Numbered from the stretch's first letter, positions 35,267 through 47,068 are shown. The stretch is 64,000 nucleotides of DNA from Dillenia suffruticosa (GCA_033439265.1 JAVTVX010000021.1:16023001-16087000); one strand, 5' to 3'. Notes: a model not told the origin generated them from the letters alone. A program made the numbers and translations.

Positions 35267-37602
35267 TCACTGCTCCTTGATACCGCCTGATGAGCTTGAT
35301 GAACAATCAACAATGCTGTTGGTTCCCCTCTGCGGTCCCTGATGAGAAGTAAAAGACCTGGTTTAGTGATTAAATTTTTCTAATTTGTTTCAAGTAAAAG
35401 TAATGTTTTATAGGAGATCAGTGTTTGAAATTGAAAATACATACATACGTTAGTGTTTGATATCAGGATTTCAAAATTTTAATTTAAGATTTTCATCGAT
35501 TAAGCTCATAGACAAAGAAATAGGATAAAACTAAATAATTTAACCGTAAAAATGTAATGAATAGACTTAGCTAAACTACTATTTTCATTGACTTTAATGG
35601 GGATAGTTGCTAGTGTAAATAATGGAGGGATGCTCAGAACTGACCTCGTCGATGATCAATGCTGCTTGTGCTTGGGTTCCAAACTTCCTGAGAGCTTCAC
35701 CAAAAGTGAGGTTGCTCCTCTCTATTTCCCACCCATGTTGATCCTCTTCATGCTTTCTTTTCTCCTCTTCATATTTTCTCTTCCATTGCTCTTTCTTTTC
35801 ACGTACAAACTTATGGCTGCACAACAAAACTCTCTCTCTTTCCAAGCTTTCATGATACTTAGCCCTCCACTTATCTTTCTCTTTAGAAAACTCCCTAGTT
35901 GTTTTCTGGTCCTGGAATTCGTCTTCCACCTCCTTTGCATTTAGTTCTTCCTCTGTGATAAAACTGCATTCATCTCCAATGCCGTCTTCAAGGCTTTCAT
36001 TTTTGGTGATGTTATGCTTCTCCTGCATACAAGAAAGATTTTCACCCACGGCTAGTAAGAAGAGAAAAAAGGAGATAGCACTCAGCACTTAATTGCTTCA
36101 AGTATAGAATGAAAGGATTAAGTCCCTCAAAGGAAAAGCAAATGCACTGTCCATATACCTGTAGATCTTGTTCATTTGCATCAACTTCCAACTTTCCTCT
36201 CTCTTTGGCATTACTGTCTTCTTCTTCGTGCTTGATGTTCCTAACTAGAAATTTATCGCCAGCATTTTGATGATTGCTCTTTTTTCCCATGTCTAGTCCA
36301 CTGTCCAACTTTGTGTCTATTGTATTCAAAATTTCTTGTTTTTTGGCTTTGTTTTTCATCAAACTATCCTCAAATTTGTCTGCCTGAAATTTACAAAGAT
36401 GATCAATCACCCGCAAATGTTTGTTGATGAAAAGTCTTGTAGATTTCATTAAGTTTCAGAAATAGTGCAAATTAGGTCAAATGAAAAAAAAATAACAAAA
36501 GAAATATGGGCTAAAAAATTTGTAATCAGAGTCAGTTAATTCAACTCGTAAAATCTCTAGAACTAGTATCTTCGGGTACGATCACTTACACATCGAAGCG
36601 CCATGTCGAACATCATGAAAATGATACGACGGAGGCCAAGGTAAATGCAACCACAAAATAGTACAGAGGTCATGTTAGAAAATCTCTTATAATAACGACA
36701 AACATCGGTACAGATGGTCAAGGGATCTGTTGCCCCTTAACCATGCGGAAGTTAGACTCCTCATGAGAATGGAGAGATCTTTGTTGGGAGATCCACCTTC
36801 ACAAAAAGTGAGCCTTGTAGCAGTCAGTCCAGATTTAGTCAGGGCAAAGTCTCGGATACGGTGGCCTAAGCCAAGGTACCAAAAAAAAAGAAAATCTCTT
36901 ATAACCTCCAACCAAGCCCATTAACAAGCAAACCATTGCAAATCTCTCCATCCAGAATGCTACTATTCTCCCACAGAATGTGGTCTTAAACATATCCTTT
37001 GCCAGAAAAGATGCACAACTATAGCTATCAAATACTCTCAACAAAAGGCAAGAATTACATTGCATGTCGCTTCATCCCCAGCAGGGGCTAAGCAGAAAAT
37101 TTAAATGAGGCACGAAATAATGACCCTTAAATCACCTTCGGTTTACCCCTAACTTGCCCTATCAAAAAATTACCTCCATTAAATTTGAATTTTTTGCTTC
37201 TTATTGAAAAAAATTTCTGACTTCATCCTGTTTATTCGTATTCAATAAATCTCTTATACCCAATTCTAGGGTCCAAAATATATTGGATATGTCATGGATT
37301 AACATAAGCATAATAAAAAATGAAAGGAAAAAAGAAAAAAATATGAAAAAGAAAAGTAGGGTTATGGGGGAAGGGTTTGCAATGCTCACCTTTCGTTTCC
37401 AGCACTCCAATCTTTGACTTAGGTGAGTTATGAAGAAGACAAGGTGTACTAAATTCGTAGCATAGAAAAAACCAAGTGCCAAAATTAAAGGAATTAGTGT
37501 AATTCCAAAAAACCATTAAAATCCCGAAACAAGCATTATAAATTTCTCCAACCAGAAGGCCGAGGTTTCAACATTCTCTGGTTTAATGTATGATTCCTTC
37601 AT
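35267..37602 (-). CDS. membrane-anchored coiled-coil protein, copy B, with in-frame stop
   Basis: I do not recognise the family. Exons by splice consensus, all phase 0: 37390-37602, 36159-36383, 35645-36022, 35267-35338. Exon 1 encodes MKESYIKPENVETSAFWLEK, two hydrophobic segments, then a basic end (RLECWKRK). Codon 29 of exon 1 (37516-37518) is TAA, while the frame before and after it stays open and resembles copy A at 41 kb. Exon 2 is Lys/Asp-rich. Exon 3 is a highly charged coiled coil (KEKDKWRAKYHESLERER, KKEQWKRKYEEEKRK). The tail is Ser-rich and ends GGIKEQ. It is either a recent pseudogene, a sequencing error or a gene using another first exon (see 36,895-36,993). Tandem with copy A on the same strand, 0.9 kb downstream of it. 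Confidence 0.55.
36895..36993 (-). other. FW-x-ER membrane exon-like segment, copy B
   Basis: In copy B's intron, an ATG at 36,993 opens MFKTTFCGRIVAFWMERFAM followed by a hydrophobic stretch ending GLVGGYK. It matches the segment at 39,844-39,969 in copy A (FWIERVAMVFLL) and, more weakly, both first exons. It could be an internal exon or an alternative first exon; splice sites at its 3' side are weak. Confidence 0.35.
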
Positions 37603-38515
37603 CTCAAAAATAAAGAATTTTTAGTGGGCGATGACTGATGAGAACACCTAAATGAATAATAAAAAAATTAAGAACCAATTAAATTAAGAAATTTAGTATC
37701 GATTCAGCATAAAAGAAAGATTTTGTGAATCATTAAAAAAAAAAAAAGAAAAAAATGGAGAGAATTTTTCTTTTGAATTTGTTTAAGAAAAACCTAGGTC
37801 CCATGAAGCACGCAACAACCCCAAGATTCTCTCCTAAATATATCAAAAATGAAAAATATTATTATACTAATTTTATCATATTTTATCAAATATTAACCTT
37901 CTATTGTTTTAAACGAATATCATACATAAGGTAATTGATTATAATAATCTGGGTGAGTTTTTCGTTAACACATCACAAATAAGCGGGTGAGGTCAAGAGT
38001 TTGAGTCTCTTACAAAGTTTTTGCGAGCTCATTTTGAATTCTATAATTTTAAAATACTATTAGATAATAAATTTAAAATTAAATTTGACATTTAATTGTT
38101 TATGGTAATGGAATTTAATTAAAATTTTATATATCAAAATAAAATAAAAGTTCATTTCAATTTTCAACATGAACTGAGTCAAAGGATTCGATTAAAATAA
38201 ATAAAATTCATTTTTCATTTTTTCGTTCTAAGCTGAAATCCTTGAACCGGATCTGTGCCCCTGTGCTTCAATAGTTGAAGGCATTTCCATTCTGAGAAGT
38301 CAAAAATCAAATTTAGAGAACTTGTTCCAGCAAAGAGACAAGGGATAAACTACCTAAATATATAAGCATGAAACAAGTAGAAAATCATCGATTCAGATTC
38401 AAAAAAATTCCAGTCTATTCCAACTATCATTACTAGAACAAATCCAATGGAAATCAAAAGAAGAAAACCACAGTAGTAAACCTATGAAAACAGGATTAAA
38501 TTTCACAAATACTAG

Positions 38516-41277
38516 CTAATAGTACTGGGGTTGAGGTGGGTACTGGTAATACGGATGTTGATTAAAATGTTGTTGGTATTGGTGGTGTGGGTGTTGATTC
38601 TGATGATAGTAGCCATTGTTGAAGTGGGGATAGGATTGGTTGTATGGGCTGCCACCACAGAATGCTGCAGCACGTGAAGCTTCCATAAGCTTTTCTATAA
38701 GGCTATTTCTCTCTTCGTCCCATTGTTTCCATTGTTCATCCCACTTGTCCCACTCCTCTTCCATTAATCTTGTCTGTTCAGAATATTTTTTCTTCCATTC
38801 TTCCTTTTCTTTCTCCAACTTTCTGCAATATTCGTCGACAGCTTTTTTCTCCATTTCATGGCCGTGTGCAAGATGCAAGCAAATGTTTACCTCCTCTTCA
38901 ATCAATCTCAAATGTTGAAAATATTTTATCTGCCATTCTTCTTTCTCTTTCTCCAACTTTCTGCAGTACTCATTGACAGATTGTTTCTCCCTTTCATACC
39001 TTTGTGCAATTTGCAACTGCTCAAGAAATCTAGCTTTATCTTCCTCTGGTATTACGGCCCATACCCTTTGAATTTTCTCTACTCTGTCGCCATCACTTTC
39101 TTCGCTACCACTTTGGCTGGATGAACTACTAACCTCAACACTACTGTCAAATTCAATGTCACTAGTACTTTTGGGTGTGTGTAGTTCTTCAACATTAGTC
39201 TTTCCAACCAGCAATTCCTCACTTTCTTGTGTCTTCTTCTCTTCGCTTTCTTGTTGGTTGGCTTCGTTTTTCACTGCATTGAGGTCAACTTTGAGTTCCT
39301 CTTCCATGACTTCATTAATATTGCTACTCCCACCAGTTACCTGCACAACATCCAAACTCAGTTTGGTCTGCCTTTTTATGAAGTAACATGAGATGACAAT
39401 GCCAAAGCTTCTTCGTTCTATATTTCATCTTTCTTGCTTCTATTTTTGGTCATTAACTAAAATCATATAGGCTTGGTAAAGGAGGATTGAAGGAAAAAGT
39501 GGAAAGAGGAGCTCAAAATGCTTCAGATGGGAATCAGAGACAATGAAATGCTATTTATCTGGATAAAACTATTCATGAAAATTTTCTTGACCAAGTTGAT
39601 ACTCGAGTCATTTGCTAATTTCAAAACATGAAGTCATGCACAGAAAAATTCATCCAAAGATCAATCGACAGTTAAAACATGAAACGAGATGATGACAAAC
39701 AGCACTTCTCATGAGTTGTCGCAAAAAAGCGGAAAAACCCACAATGAGTCAAAGATTAATTCAATGTGGAATTACAGCAAAATGAGCACGAAAAGCAAAA
39801 CAGCAAATGCAGTCCTAGCCTCCAGATCCATCAGGAAGCTCACGAAGTAGAGGAGATGACTTATGATAAAATGGTACAGGGCAACTCCCATTATCTCTTG
39901 GTATCCAGCGATATAGTAGATCAGCAGAAAAACCATTGCAACACGCTCAATCCAGAATAGAAAAGCTATCTGCCGATTAGGAAATATACAGTTTAGAGTA
40001 GGCAGTCAACAACAGATTTGGATAATTGAAGTGTCTTGTTACTCAAACTGTCCCTTCCTTGATTTACATCGTCGATGCCAGAATTCAGTCACAATAGAAT
40101 AAAGAAATTATACCAATGGACAGTCGGTAAGCGTAAAAGATTTTTTAACCAAATCTCAAGTTTGAAATTTGGTCATAAAAAAGACTATATTGAAAGAGCT
40201 CTCCCTAATTTGGATCCGACAATGCTGACTTCGAAAACTGTTTGATTATTAAAAAAAAAGGAAACAAAGAATAAAGAACTTATGTCTGTCTCTATATAAT
40301 GAGAGAGAGAGAGAGAGAGAGAGAGGAAAATTAAATTCTACCCCAAAAAAAAATGCTAACAGCAGTTTAACTCAATAGTTAATATTAACAAAGTCCTACC
40401 TAGAAAAGCAACAAGAATTTCACTTGACTTATATCATGTCAATGCCAACTTATGTAGAAACAAACACACACATGACATTTCTGTATGCAAAGCATGCATA
40501 AGTGTTACATTACTGACAACCATTTTACAAGATTCATACTTCTTTATAATCTCAACTTAATCCCATTCTATAATTTTTTCTCTTTGAAGCATTGGAATTT
40601 ATGTCACAGAAGAAATACAATATACACTTTGTATTATAATTTCGAGAGTGGGGATTACAATATTTAGTGGATAAAGGAAGGTTATTTTTGAAATTATATA
40701 CATAAATTTTTTTTCCCTTAGGGTCGGAAGAACTGGGAGGTCAGGGACTTAAACCTGGCTTGGAAGAACTGGTCAAGGTACAAATCCTATTTTTAACAAC
40801 ACTGTAAATACAATATGGCATAACAACAATAATAGGATCAAAACATTATAACCAATGCACATTAGGCCACTGGCATGCACACGAAAAACTCTCTAGACTC
40901 AGCTGAGAGCTAGGGACTCCTTTCACAGTAATTAAATCAAACAAGATGCCTACATGAACATTAATCATATCTTACGTACACAAAAACCTCATTAAAAACA
41001 CAAAAAGAAACCAAAGATGGAACTATGAACTATGATTTATATTCACCTCCTTCAGATGCTCCTTTTTGCCTGATGAACATAAAAGGCCAACAACAAAGAA
41101 GAAAAAGTAACAGAGGTTCACACCACCAAACACACAAAGCGCAGTCTCCAGCGAAGTAGTTTTAATCCCAAACCAATGAAGCCACAAAAGAAAGGTTGTG
41201 ACTCTCCTGACCCAGAAAGTTAAGGTTTTGTTTTCAAATATCTCTACTATCATATTGCCAATTTTTTGGGAATCCAT
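38516..41277 (-). CDS. membrane-anchored coiled-coil protein, copy A, function unknown
   Basis: Exons: 41047-41277 (77 codons), probably 39844-39969 (42 codons) and 38516-39340 (274 residues plus stop), all phase 0, about 393 residues. Exon 1 (MDSQKIGNMIVEIFENKTLT) has two hydrophobic segments near residues 27-45 and 48-68. The middle exon adds another (FWIERVAMVFLLIYYIAGYQ). Exon 3 starts VTGGSSNINEV, is acidic and Ser-rich, then forms a coiled coil with a duplicated motif, YCRKLEKEKEEW, at two places about 42 residues apart, and ends in a His/Gln/Tyr/Pro-rich tail (QYPPQPQYY). The layout suggests membrane anchoring with a long cytosolic rod. I do not recognise the family. Inclusion of the middle exon is uncertain because its donor (TTC|GTGAGC) is not checked by transcripts. 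Confidence 0.7.
40097..40283 (+). mobile_element. SINE in intron 1 of copy A
   Basis: A-box-like GTCGGTAAGCG near 40,124, B-box-like CTCAAGTTTGAAATT near 40,157, internal body, and A-tail at 40,251-40,259. Direct repeats AGAATAAAGAAATTAT (40,097-40,112) and AGAATAAAGAACTTAT (40,268-40,283) match at 15 of 16 bases. A typical tRNA-derived SINE about 155 bp long. Confidence 0.75.
40302..40325. repeat. (GA)n microsatellite
   Basis: Twelve GA units close to the 3' side of the intronic SINE. Confidence 0.9.
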
Positions 41278-41724
41278 TTCAAACCCACAAGAAAATAAGA
41301 GAAACCCGCTTCAGATTCGTGTTCAATTATCTAGTTCGTGTAGAATATGAGTGAGGATTTTATGGGGGTTTTGTGTTTGGAGTTGAATTGGAAACTGCTA
41401 CTTGTATTGATTATCAGATCCATTTTTTAGGGTTTTTTTTCTCCTTAATCTTATCATGAAATTCACAAATTTTTAATTGTAAACGAATCTCCCTCCCTCC
41501 CTCTCTCTCACGAAAACCCAGGGAATCAAATTCGAACTTCCGTTCTTATCTCTGTTTCTGTACAAATCTTCATACATGCACATGATTTGATACAACTACT
41601 ACACGATTAAAATGCACCAATTCCGTAAACCACTCGTATTCTCTCCCTCTCCCTCTCTCTGCGATCCAATAGGTTTCCCTGCCACCAACTACTCCGAATT
41701 TTTAGTTAAGTGCAAATGGGTACA

Positions 41725-41766
41725 AACGCGCCGTTTTGACACAGATGAATTGAACGCGCCGTTTTG
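41725..41766. promoter_or_regulatory. 14-bp direct repeat upstream of copy A
   Basis: AACGCGCCGTTTTG occurs at 41,725-41,738 and again at 41,753-41,766, 28 bp apart (under three helical turns), 450-490 bp 5' of copy A's ATG. The GCGCC core is GC-rich in an AT-rich setting, which suggests a factor-binding element, but I cannot name it with confidence. Confidence 0.4.
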
Positions 41767-42141
41767 GGTCGCAGAATGGGTTTTGCCTTTTATTCTTGTT
41801 CCATGGTTGAACCATAAGTTATTTCACATTCATGGAAGTTAAAGCAAATCAAATTATATTTTTACACACATTAGTTAATTCTCGGATTTTAAGCAAAATT
41901 ATGATTTCAGATACTAACAATTTTTCAATATTGTCCCTATTTCATCAATCAAGTTACGAACATCTATTATATTCGGACCCAATTTTAGAAAAAGGGACAA
42001 AATGCATTCAACTTCTGTGAATTTTTATTTTCCCATTCTTACACTTATTTGACATGAAAAGGGAAAATAGTTAGGTTTCTCCATAATCTTTTTTCTTAAG
42101 CCACAAAAGCTAGAGTTATAACCTAGAAGATGTAATATAGC

Positions 42142-42242
42142 ATTATCTCTGCATCCCCGAGGGACGGTCAATGGTTACAACCCCCTCCAATCTTGTGATT
42201 TATGATTCAAATCTCATATAACAGAAAAATTGTATTATCTCC
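42142..42242 (+). mobile_element. short tRNA-like SINE shared by both duplicates
   Basis: Body 42,151-42,233: CAATGGTTACAACCCCCTCC (A-box region), GATTCAAATCTCATATAACA (B-box and 3' end), short A-tail. Flanks ATTATCTCT / ATTATCTCC are the probable target duplication. The same element sits at 56,921-57,007, so it was present before the block duplicated. Confidence 0.65.
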
Positions 42243-42962
42243 ACTTGAATAACCCATTTTTTTTTATTGTGCATAACACTATAAGTCACCGAAGATTTAC
42301 ATTAAAAAGTTTATCATTTTTTCTCTGACTACTTAAAATAAGAATTTTTTAAAATATTTCAAATAATAAGATTTTTTTCTTAAAACTTAAACCCAGGAAA
42401 TTGTCTATTAAATCTATTAAATACCTTTCAAATTAAATAATTTTTTTTAAAAAATATATTAAAATAAATTATTACATAAATTTGATAAATTAATTTTTTA
42501 ACTAGACAAGAAATATCATTTGAGTCTAAATATTTGATATTTAAATATAAATCTTTTTATTAATAAATTCATAATTTAATTTATTCTCGCTTATTTAATG
42601 CTATAATATGTTGGTGAGCTAAACTATTTTCATCATTTCCAATTCTATTTTTTGTAGCATATATATTGCTGAGTTTAGAAAAAGAAATCGTACCTCAACA
42701 ACATTATTTTGAATTATACTCTACTAGGCTTCGATATTCAAACTAAGGCTCTCATCAAACCCCATGATTTTCCTGCACTTCACTTTTCTTTTCTTCTTGA
42801 TCTTCTCTAATGTTTCTTCTTAGCATGCACACACCTTACTTGGATGGCAAGTCTTACGAACGCCCGGGAAAATCTCTCTCATTGGTGAAATGGGCCGCAT
42901 CTGCTGGGACTTTGCAGGTGTTCTTCCCCAAGCAATGCTGCTCAATCAAACAAGAGAGAACA

Positions 42963-43069
42963 AGAAATAGAGTTTTTTTTTTTTTTTTTTTTTTTGTTAC
43001 ACAGAAATTCAAACTTGGGATCACCAGGTTGGGGGAGGGGGTTGTTACCACTAGGCTAGAAATAGAGTT
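42963..43069 (-). mobile_element. short SINE present only in duplicate copy 1
   Basis: On the minus strand: AGCCTAGTGGTAACAACC, then CCAAGTTTGAATTTCTGTG and TAACA followed by a poly(A) of about 22. Perfect 12-bp direct repeats AGAAATAGAGTT flank it (42,963-42,974 and 43,058-43,069). The duplicate at 57,680 has a single AGAAATAGTGTT and no insert: an empty site. Confidence 0.88.
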
Positions 43070-43189
43070 ATGTCAAGAAGTTTTAGGACAGATGTTCATG
43101 ACTTATGTTACAGTCTTTTTGTTAACATAATTTGTTTGATACTTGTTTAGCATGTAAGTGTCATGGAGCATATAGCATTTTCCTTCAAT

Positions 43190-44540
43190 TATTTACCTGC
43201 TCAACAACATTCTTCATGTTTGGTGCATGGCACTTGCCAGGTACATAGGCTCCAGATCACCATAGTCATTGAACTGCGCATGAATGATGACCTTGCCGCT
43301 AGGACAGTTTAAGTGAGCCTGAGGTTTAAGCTTTGTAGCCATAGTTTCAAACTTGTCCTTCGTCCTCCTCCATGAGAAGATTGGTGGAGAGGTATAATCA
43401 GGGATGAAGCTACAGATTGTGTTTCTGTAGATAATTAGGAACCGGATCTTTTCTGGTTTGCCACCTTCTTCCTCAAGGAGGGCCAAGAGGTTCTTCTTTT
43501 CCTGCAAGAAGGCTCTTGGAACGTGCTACCTGCAGAAAATATACTAGCTTATGATATCTTGCTTATCGAATTGATGAGACAATTAGATTATGCATAACCG
43601 ATTCTTCTGCGACTTACTCAGATTGAGTAGGTTTACAAAGACGAGAGAGATAAGACACCCGGTATTGGCCAAGGCTGTGACCATTGAACCAGGCAATACC
43701 TTTGCCCATGCTAGATAGATTAAGAGCCACAGGTTATGCTCCTTTCGGTGCATCGAAGTATGTCTGCAACACAAGAACAACAATCAAATCATCTTATGTT
43801 CAAAAAGAAAAAAAAAAAAAAAAAGGAATTTCCCAACTTTCCAATCACGTATAACAGAGCAACTTTGCCTTGTATCATGGAAGGGCCTTTCCAGGTCTGG
43901 TTTTCTGCTACATAGCTTTCTGTGATTCTTCTTCTGTAAAGAGAGGTACTTTCTATCCATCTAAGCCAACCTGCATTGTTATATAGACCATTTTTAATAA
44001 GGCCAAAATATTGAAGCCACTTGATGATAACTTTTGTTTGTATTTTGATCCTTTCAAGTACCTTGTGTCCCCAACTGTTGAGTGTGTGATCAATGGTTCA
44101 AGTATTCAATCCCTGAATCTGCACGTTGTGTACTCCGGCAAGCCTCCTCTCCAAGTAGACACCGCTGTTCTAACCATAGTCTGTGGTATCTGTAAGCAGA
44201 CTATGGAGTTCATATGGCTGTTTTTCCTGCATTGGGGTTGCTCTGGACTGTTGGGATGGCTTCCTATGTCATTGCCCATTGGTGGTTACTGTTTGCTAGA
44301 TGTGAGGCATGGAAGTTCCTTGGACTGTGCTGCGCGACAATCTGCGTCACCAGGAAACATCATCATTGATTTTCATTCAAAATTGATGATCTTTCTACAA
44401 TACTAATTTGCAGAGAGTTGAGACGGACTTTACCTTTTGAGTGTTGAGTACAACTGTCTTGCAATCGGGGAGAATGCTAATGGATCAGCGTGACAGAAAG
44501 TACGATTGGCTGTTCATCAAGAATGCCACACAGGTATCTG
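43190..44540 (-). pseudogene. GH35 beta-galactosidase pseudogene, 3' half (copy 1)
   Basis: Several blocks on the minus strand read as plant cell-wall beta-galactosidase, in the right order: SISILPDCKTVV-like near 44,470, a WAM.EAIPT block with TDTTDY near 44,190-44,290, VYLERRLAGVHNVQIQGLN near 44,130, SSMGKGIAWFNGHSLGQY near 43,690, KEKKNLLALLEEEGGKPEKI near 43,480 and a lectin-like tail with NTICSFIPDYTSPPI near 43,410. Stops and frameshifts interrupt nearly every block, an upstream exon present in copy 2 (58,850-58,975) is missing, and there is no 5' half. A 36-bp in-frame deletion relative to copy 2 lies near 44,510. Confidence 0.85.
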
Positions 44541-45239
44541 ATCCGGGCTTCTCATAGTATCGCACCTGCACTACATTCCAATATTTAGTCTATGCCTTTA
44601 CCACGTGTATTCATTAATGTTAAAAGTTCATATGGTACAAAGCATCAGGCAGTGTATGTCTATGTGTGTCCTTGTGTTTAATTACCTCATGTTTATTCCA
44701 TTAAACATCTACTTTGGGTTCTCCCTAGAACTAAGCGTCCTTGGGCAATTTCAAAGCATCATGCAAGTCCCTTAGATGACCATTTTATAACACAAACCTA
44801 AATTTTTAAAATAAAATTTTACAACAATTAATCAGCAATTCAAATTGTCAAAAAGTATTATTATTGTGTGCCTTACTAATTATGTATACTTTATTATTGT
44901 AATAAGAGGGTTAGCAAGTCCAAATTGATTTCTTATTTATTTATTTTTAGTATAGTTAAATGAGATTTGAATTTAATTTGGAGAAAACCTAGTAAAGCTA
45001 TAATGGGAGTGCTTTACAAGAAAGTCTAAAAATATATGTTGGGTCCTTTCTCTCATATTTCAAATTTGTTTTTGCACAAAATCAGAAGTGGCTACAAAGT
45101 TCTACATTATAGAGTCAAATAACCAATTTGAATTTGACATGAATTAAATTTATTCACATCAAAGTATCAACCTATTTCAATTTAAAAATGAAAAAAAGAA
45201 ATCATTCACATTTAACAAGTAAATTATGGATAATCTTAC

Positions 45240-45590
45240 AACAAAAAAATTGCATCCCACCTAAAAATGCAGCAAGAAAGTACAAATTTTCATCGGACCA
45301 AATTTAATGATGAGATACCTTACTTCTGCAGATTTTTGGAATATTGGTCCGATGAATATTCATATTTTCTCTGTTCATAACACGTAATCACATTTATCTC
45401 TCCACGTTTCTTCTCCGTGCCATTTTCCGTCGTGAAGGCTCGAGGAGCCATGGGGCCGACCCGACCCACGGCTTGAACTCCGGGTTGGGCCCAAAGTCAT
45501 CCCGATATCGTTAACAACAATAACAACAATTTGAATTTTAACTCAAATAATTAGAATTAATCATTTAAGAAACAAATATATAAAAAAAGA
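45240..45590. other. intergenic, GC-richer patch
   Basis: Between the duplicated block and the LINE remnant. The stretch 45,400-45,500 is GC-richer (GGGGCCGACCCGACCC) but has no frame I can support. Confidence 0.4.
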
Positions 45591-46140
45591 TTATTGATTT
45601 AATTTGTAAATATTCTCCTACGCCATTCATTCATATCTAAGATCATTTACTCATCTAAACCCTTATTTATAATATTTTTATGGATAACTTACATTCAAAT
45701 TTTTAACAGTTTATCTCTACATTTTATTAAATATCATATATTTAAGTTTTCAGTTTTTCTAACTAATATGTTTTTGGGTTTTTTTTACACATATCTATAT
45801 CACCTTAAATAATACTTTGTATCTTATTCATAATTAAACTAATTTCCAATTTATTACGAATTTCTTTGTTTCTAATTCTATCTTTTCTAATCTTATCATA
45901 TATCCATCTAAATATACTCATTTTTGTTATAGTTATTTTCTATTCTTATTATTATTTAATAGTCAAATACCCAGTGTCATATAATAGTACAGATTTTATC
46001 ACGATTCTATAGAACTTTCTATTCAAATACAGTGGTATTGTACAATTGCAAAGAATTCCGAATGCCTTTCTCATTTTCACTCAATCCGTTTGAATCTTAT
46101 GATTTATAATCTCATCTATATTGTCATTATTTTAAATGAT
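45590..46140 (-). mobile_element. LINE-type reverse transcriptase remnant (3' end of ORF2)
   Basis: Read on the minus strand, broken frames give the hallmark C-terminal order of plant LINE reverse transcriptases: NHKIQ near 46,100, KAFGILC with IPLYLNRKFYR near 46,050-46,000, ...SVLLYDTGYL near 45,975, MSIFRWI and DKIRKDRIRNKEIRNKLE near 45,920-45,850, then a decayed WFGH-like block. Stops and frameshifts are frequent, so it is long dead. No tail or target duplication was identified. Confidence 0.75.
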
Positions 46141-47068
46141 AGAATAAAAATATTTAAAATGTTCACTTTTTAGTACCTCTTCACTGAATCAGGGGCCCCG
46201 ACTACGTTTACTGGGTCGGGTTGCTGCCATTGACACCGTGATGGAGATTGAAATGAATTTCGGGTGACCTTATCGTGTCTAAATTGGTTCTTTTGGATCA
46301 AGATTCTGAAAAACTGTCTAAGCAAACGTAATACCCATTTCAATATAAGTAATGCCATGTTTCTTATTAGGTGAAGGAGCAATTGACCAAATTTTATATA
46401 ACACTTTCATCGGATACAATATCACAATCTTTTAAATTTGAATAAATTTTATTTCATCAAACTATTTTTAAATTAAATAAAAAAAAGTTCAAATATGCTG
46501 AGGTGAACTGAGAGGACTCGGTCTATTTTGTATTTAATTCATCTGATTTCTCTGGCATTTTTTTTTTCAAGATATTGTTTTATTATGCTCGTTGCATATA
46601 TAAAAGTATTATTTCAGAGAAATCAAAAATATACAAAATGAAATATGAATTTGCGATACTCTTTTATCTCATGGTGCCCAATTTGCTATAATAAATAGCT
46701 GTTTTCTTATACTCATGGATCAAAATGTGATTGAGTCAAGTTTTCTTTTGTCGAAATACCTATTTATCATTTATTTCATCAATATTTCTCTTTCTATAAA
46801 TGAAATTTATTATTTTTTTAATTGCCTGATTGACACCTTTTTTGGGGATTGGTATGCAAAATTGACACATCAATTTTTTACGAGGAGCCCCTAATGGTTG
46901 ACTGTAATATTGTTCCAAACCGTGGCATCAAGAGTTCGCTCGTCTAGACCGAGTAATGATAGGTTCAACCATGCTTTTATGAAAATGCATACTGATAGGT
47001 TAAATGCATATCCAAAGGATAAGGGTTGGTGGATTGCAAAAATAGGTTAAGGGCATACCCAAGGTTAA

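Larger units (their letters stand above)
42140..44890. repeat. segmental duplication, copy 1
   Basis: Aligns by eye with 56,915-59,915 over nearly its whole length, including non-coding DNA, at high identity with small indels. At 44,796 the match jumps to 63,490, so DNA equivalent to 59.9-63.5 kb is missing from copy 1. Carries the 3' half of a beta-galactosidase pseudogene. Confidence 0.9.

Noticed and set aside
37960-38035. SINE-like stretch with GTCAAGAGTTTGAGTCTC
   Set aside because: It has a B-box-like sequence but no convincing A-tail or flanking duplication.
38640-39386. Plus-strand open frames rich in Ser and Phe
   Set aside because: They are antisense to the charged coiled-coil exon of copy A and have no domain of their own.
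44171-44206. Inverted repeat CCATAGTCTG...CAGACTATGG as a transposon end or hairpin regulator
   Set aside because: It falls within the beta-galactosidase DTTDY region, is short, and is imperfect in the duplicate. No element borders fit.
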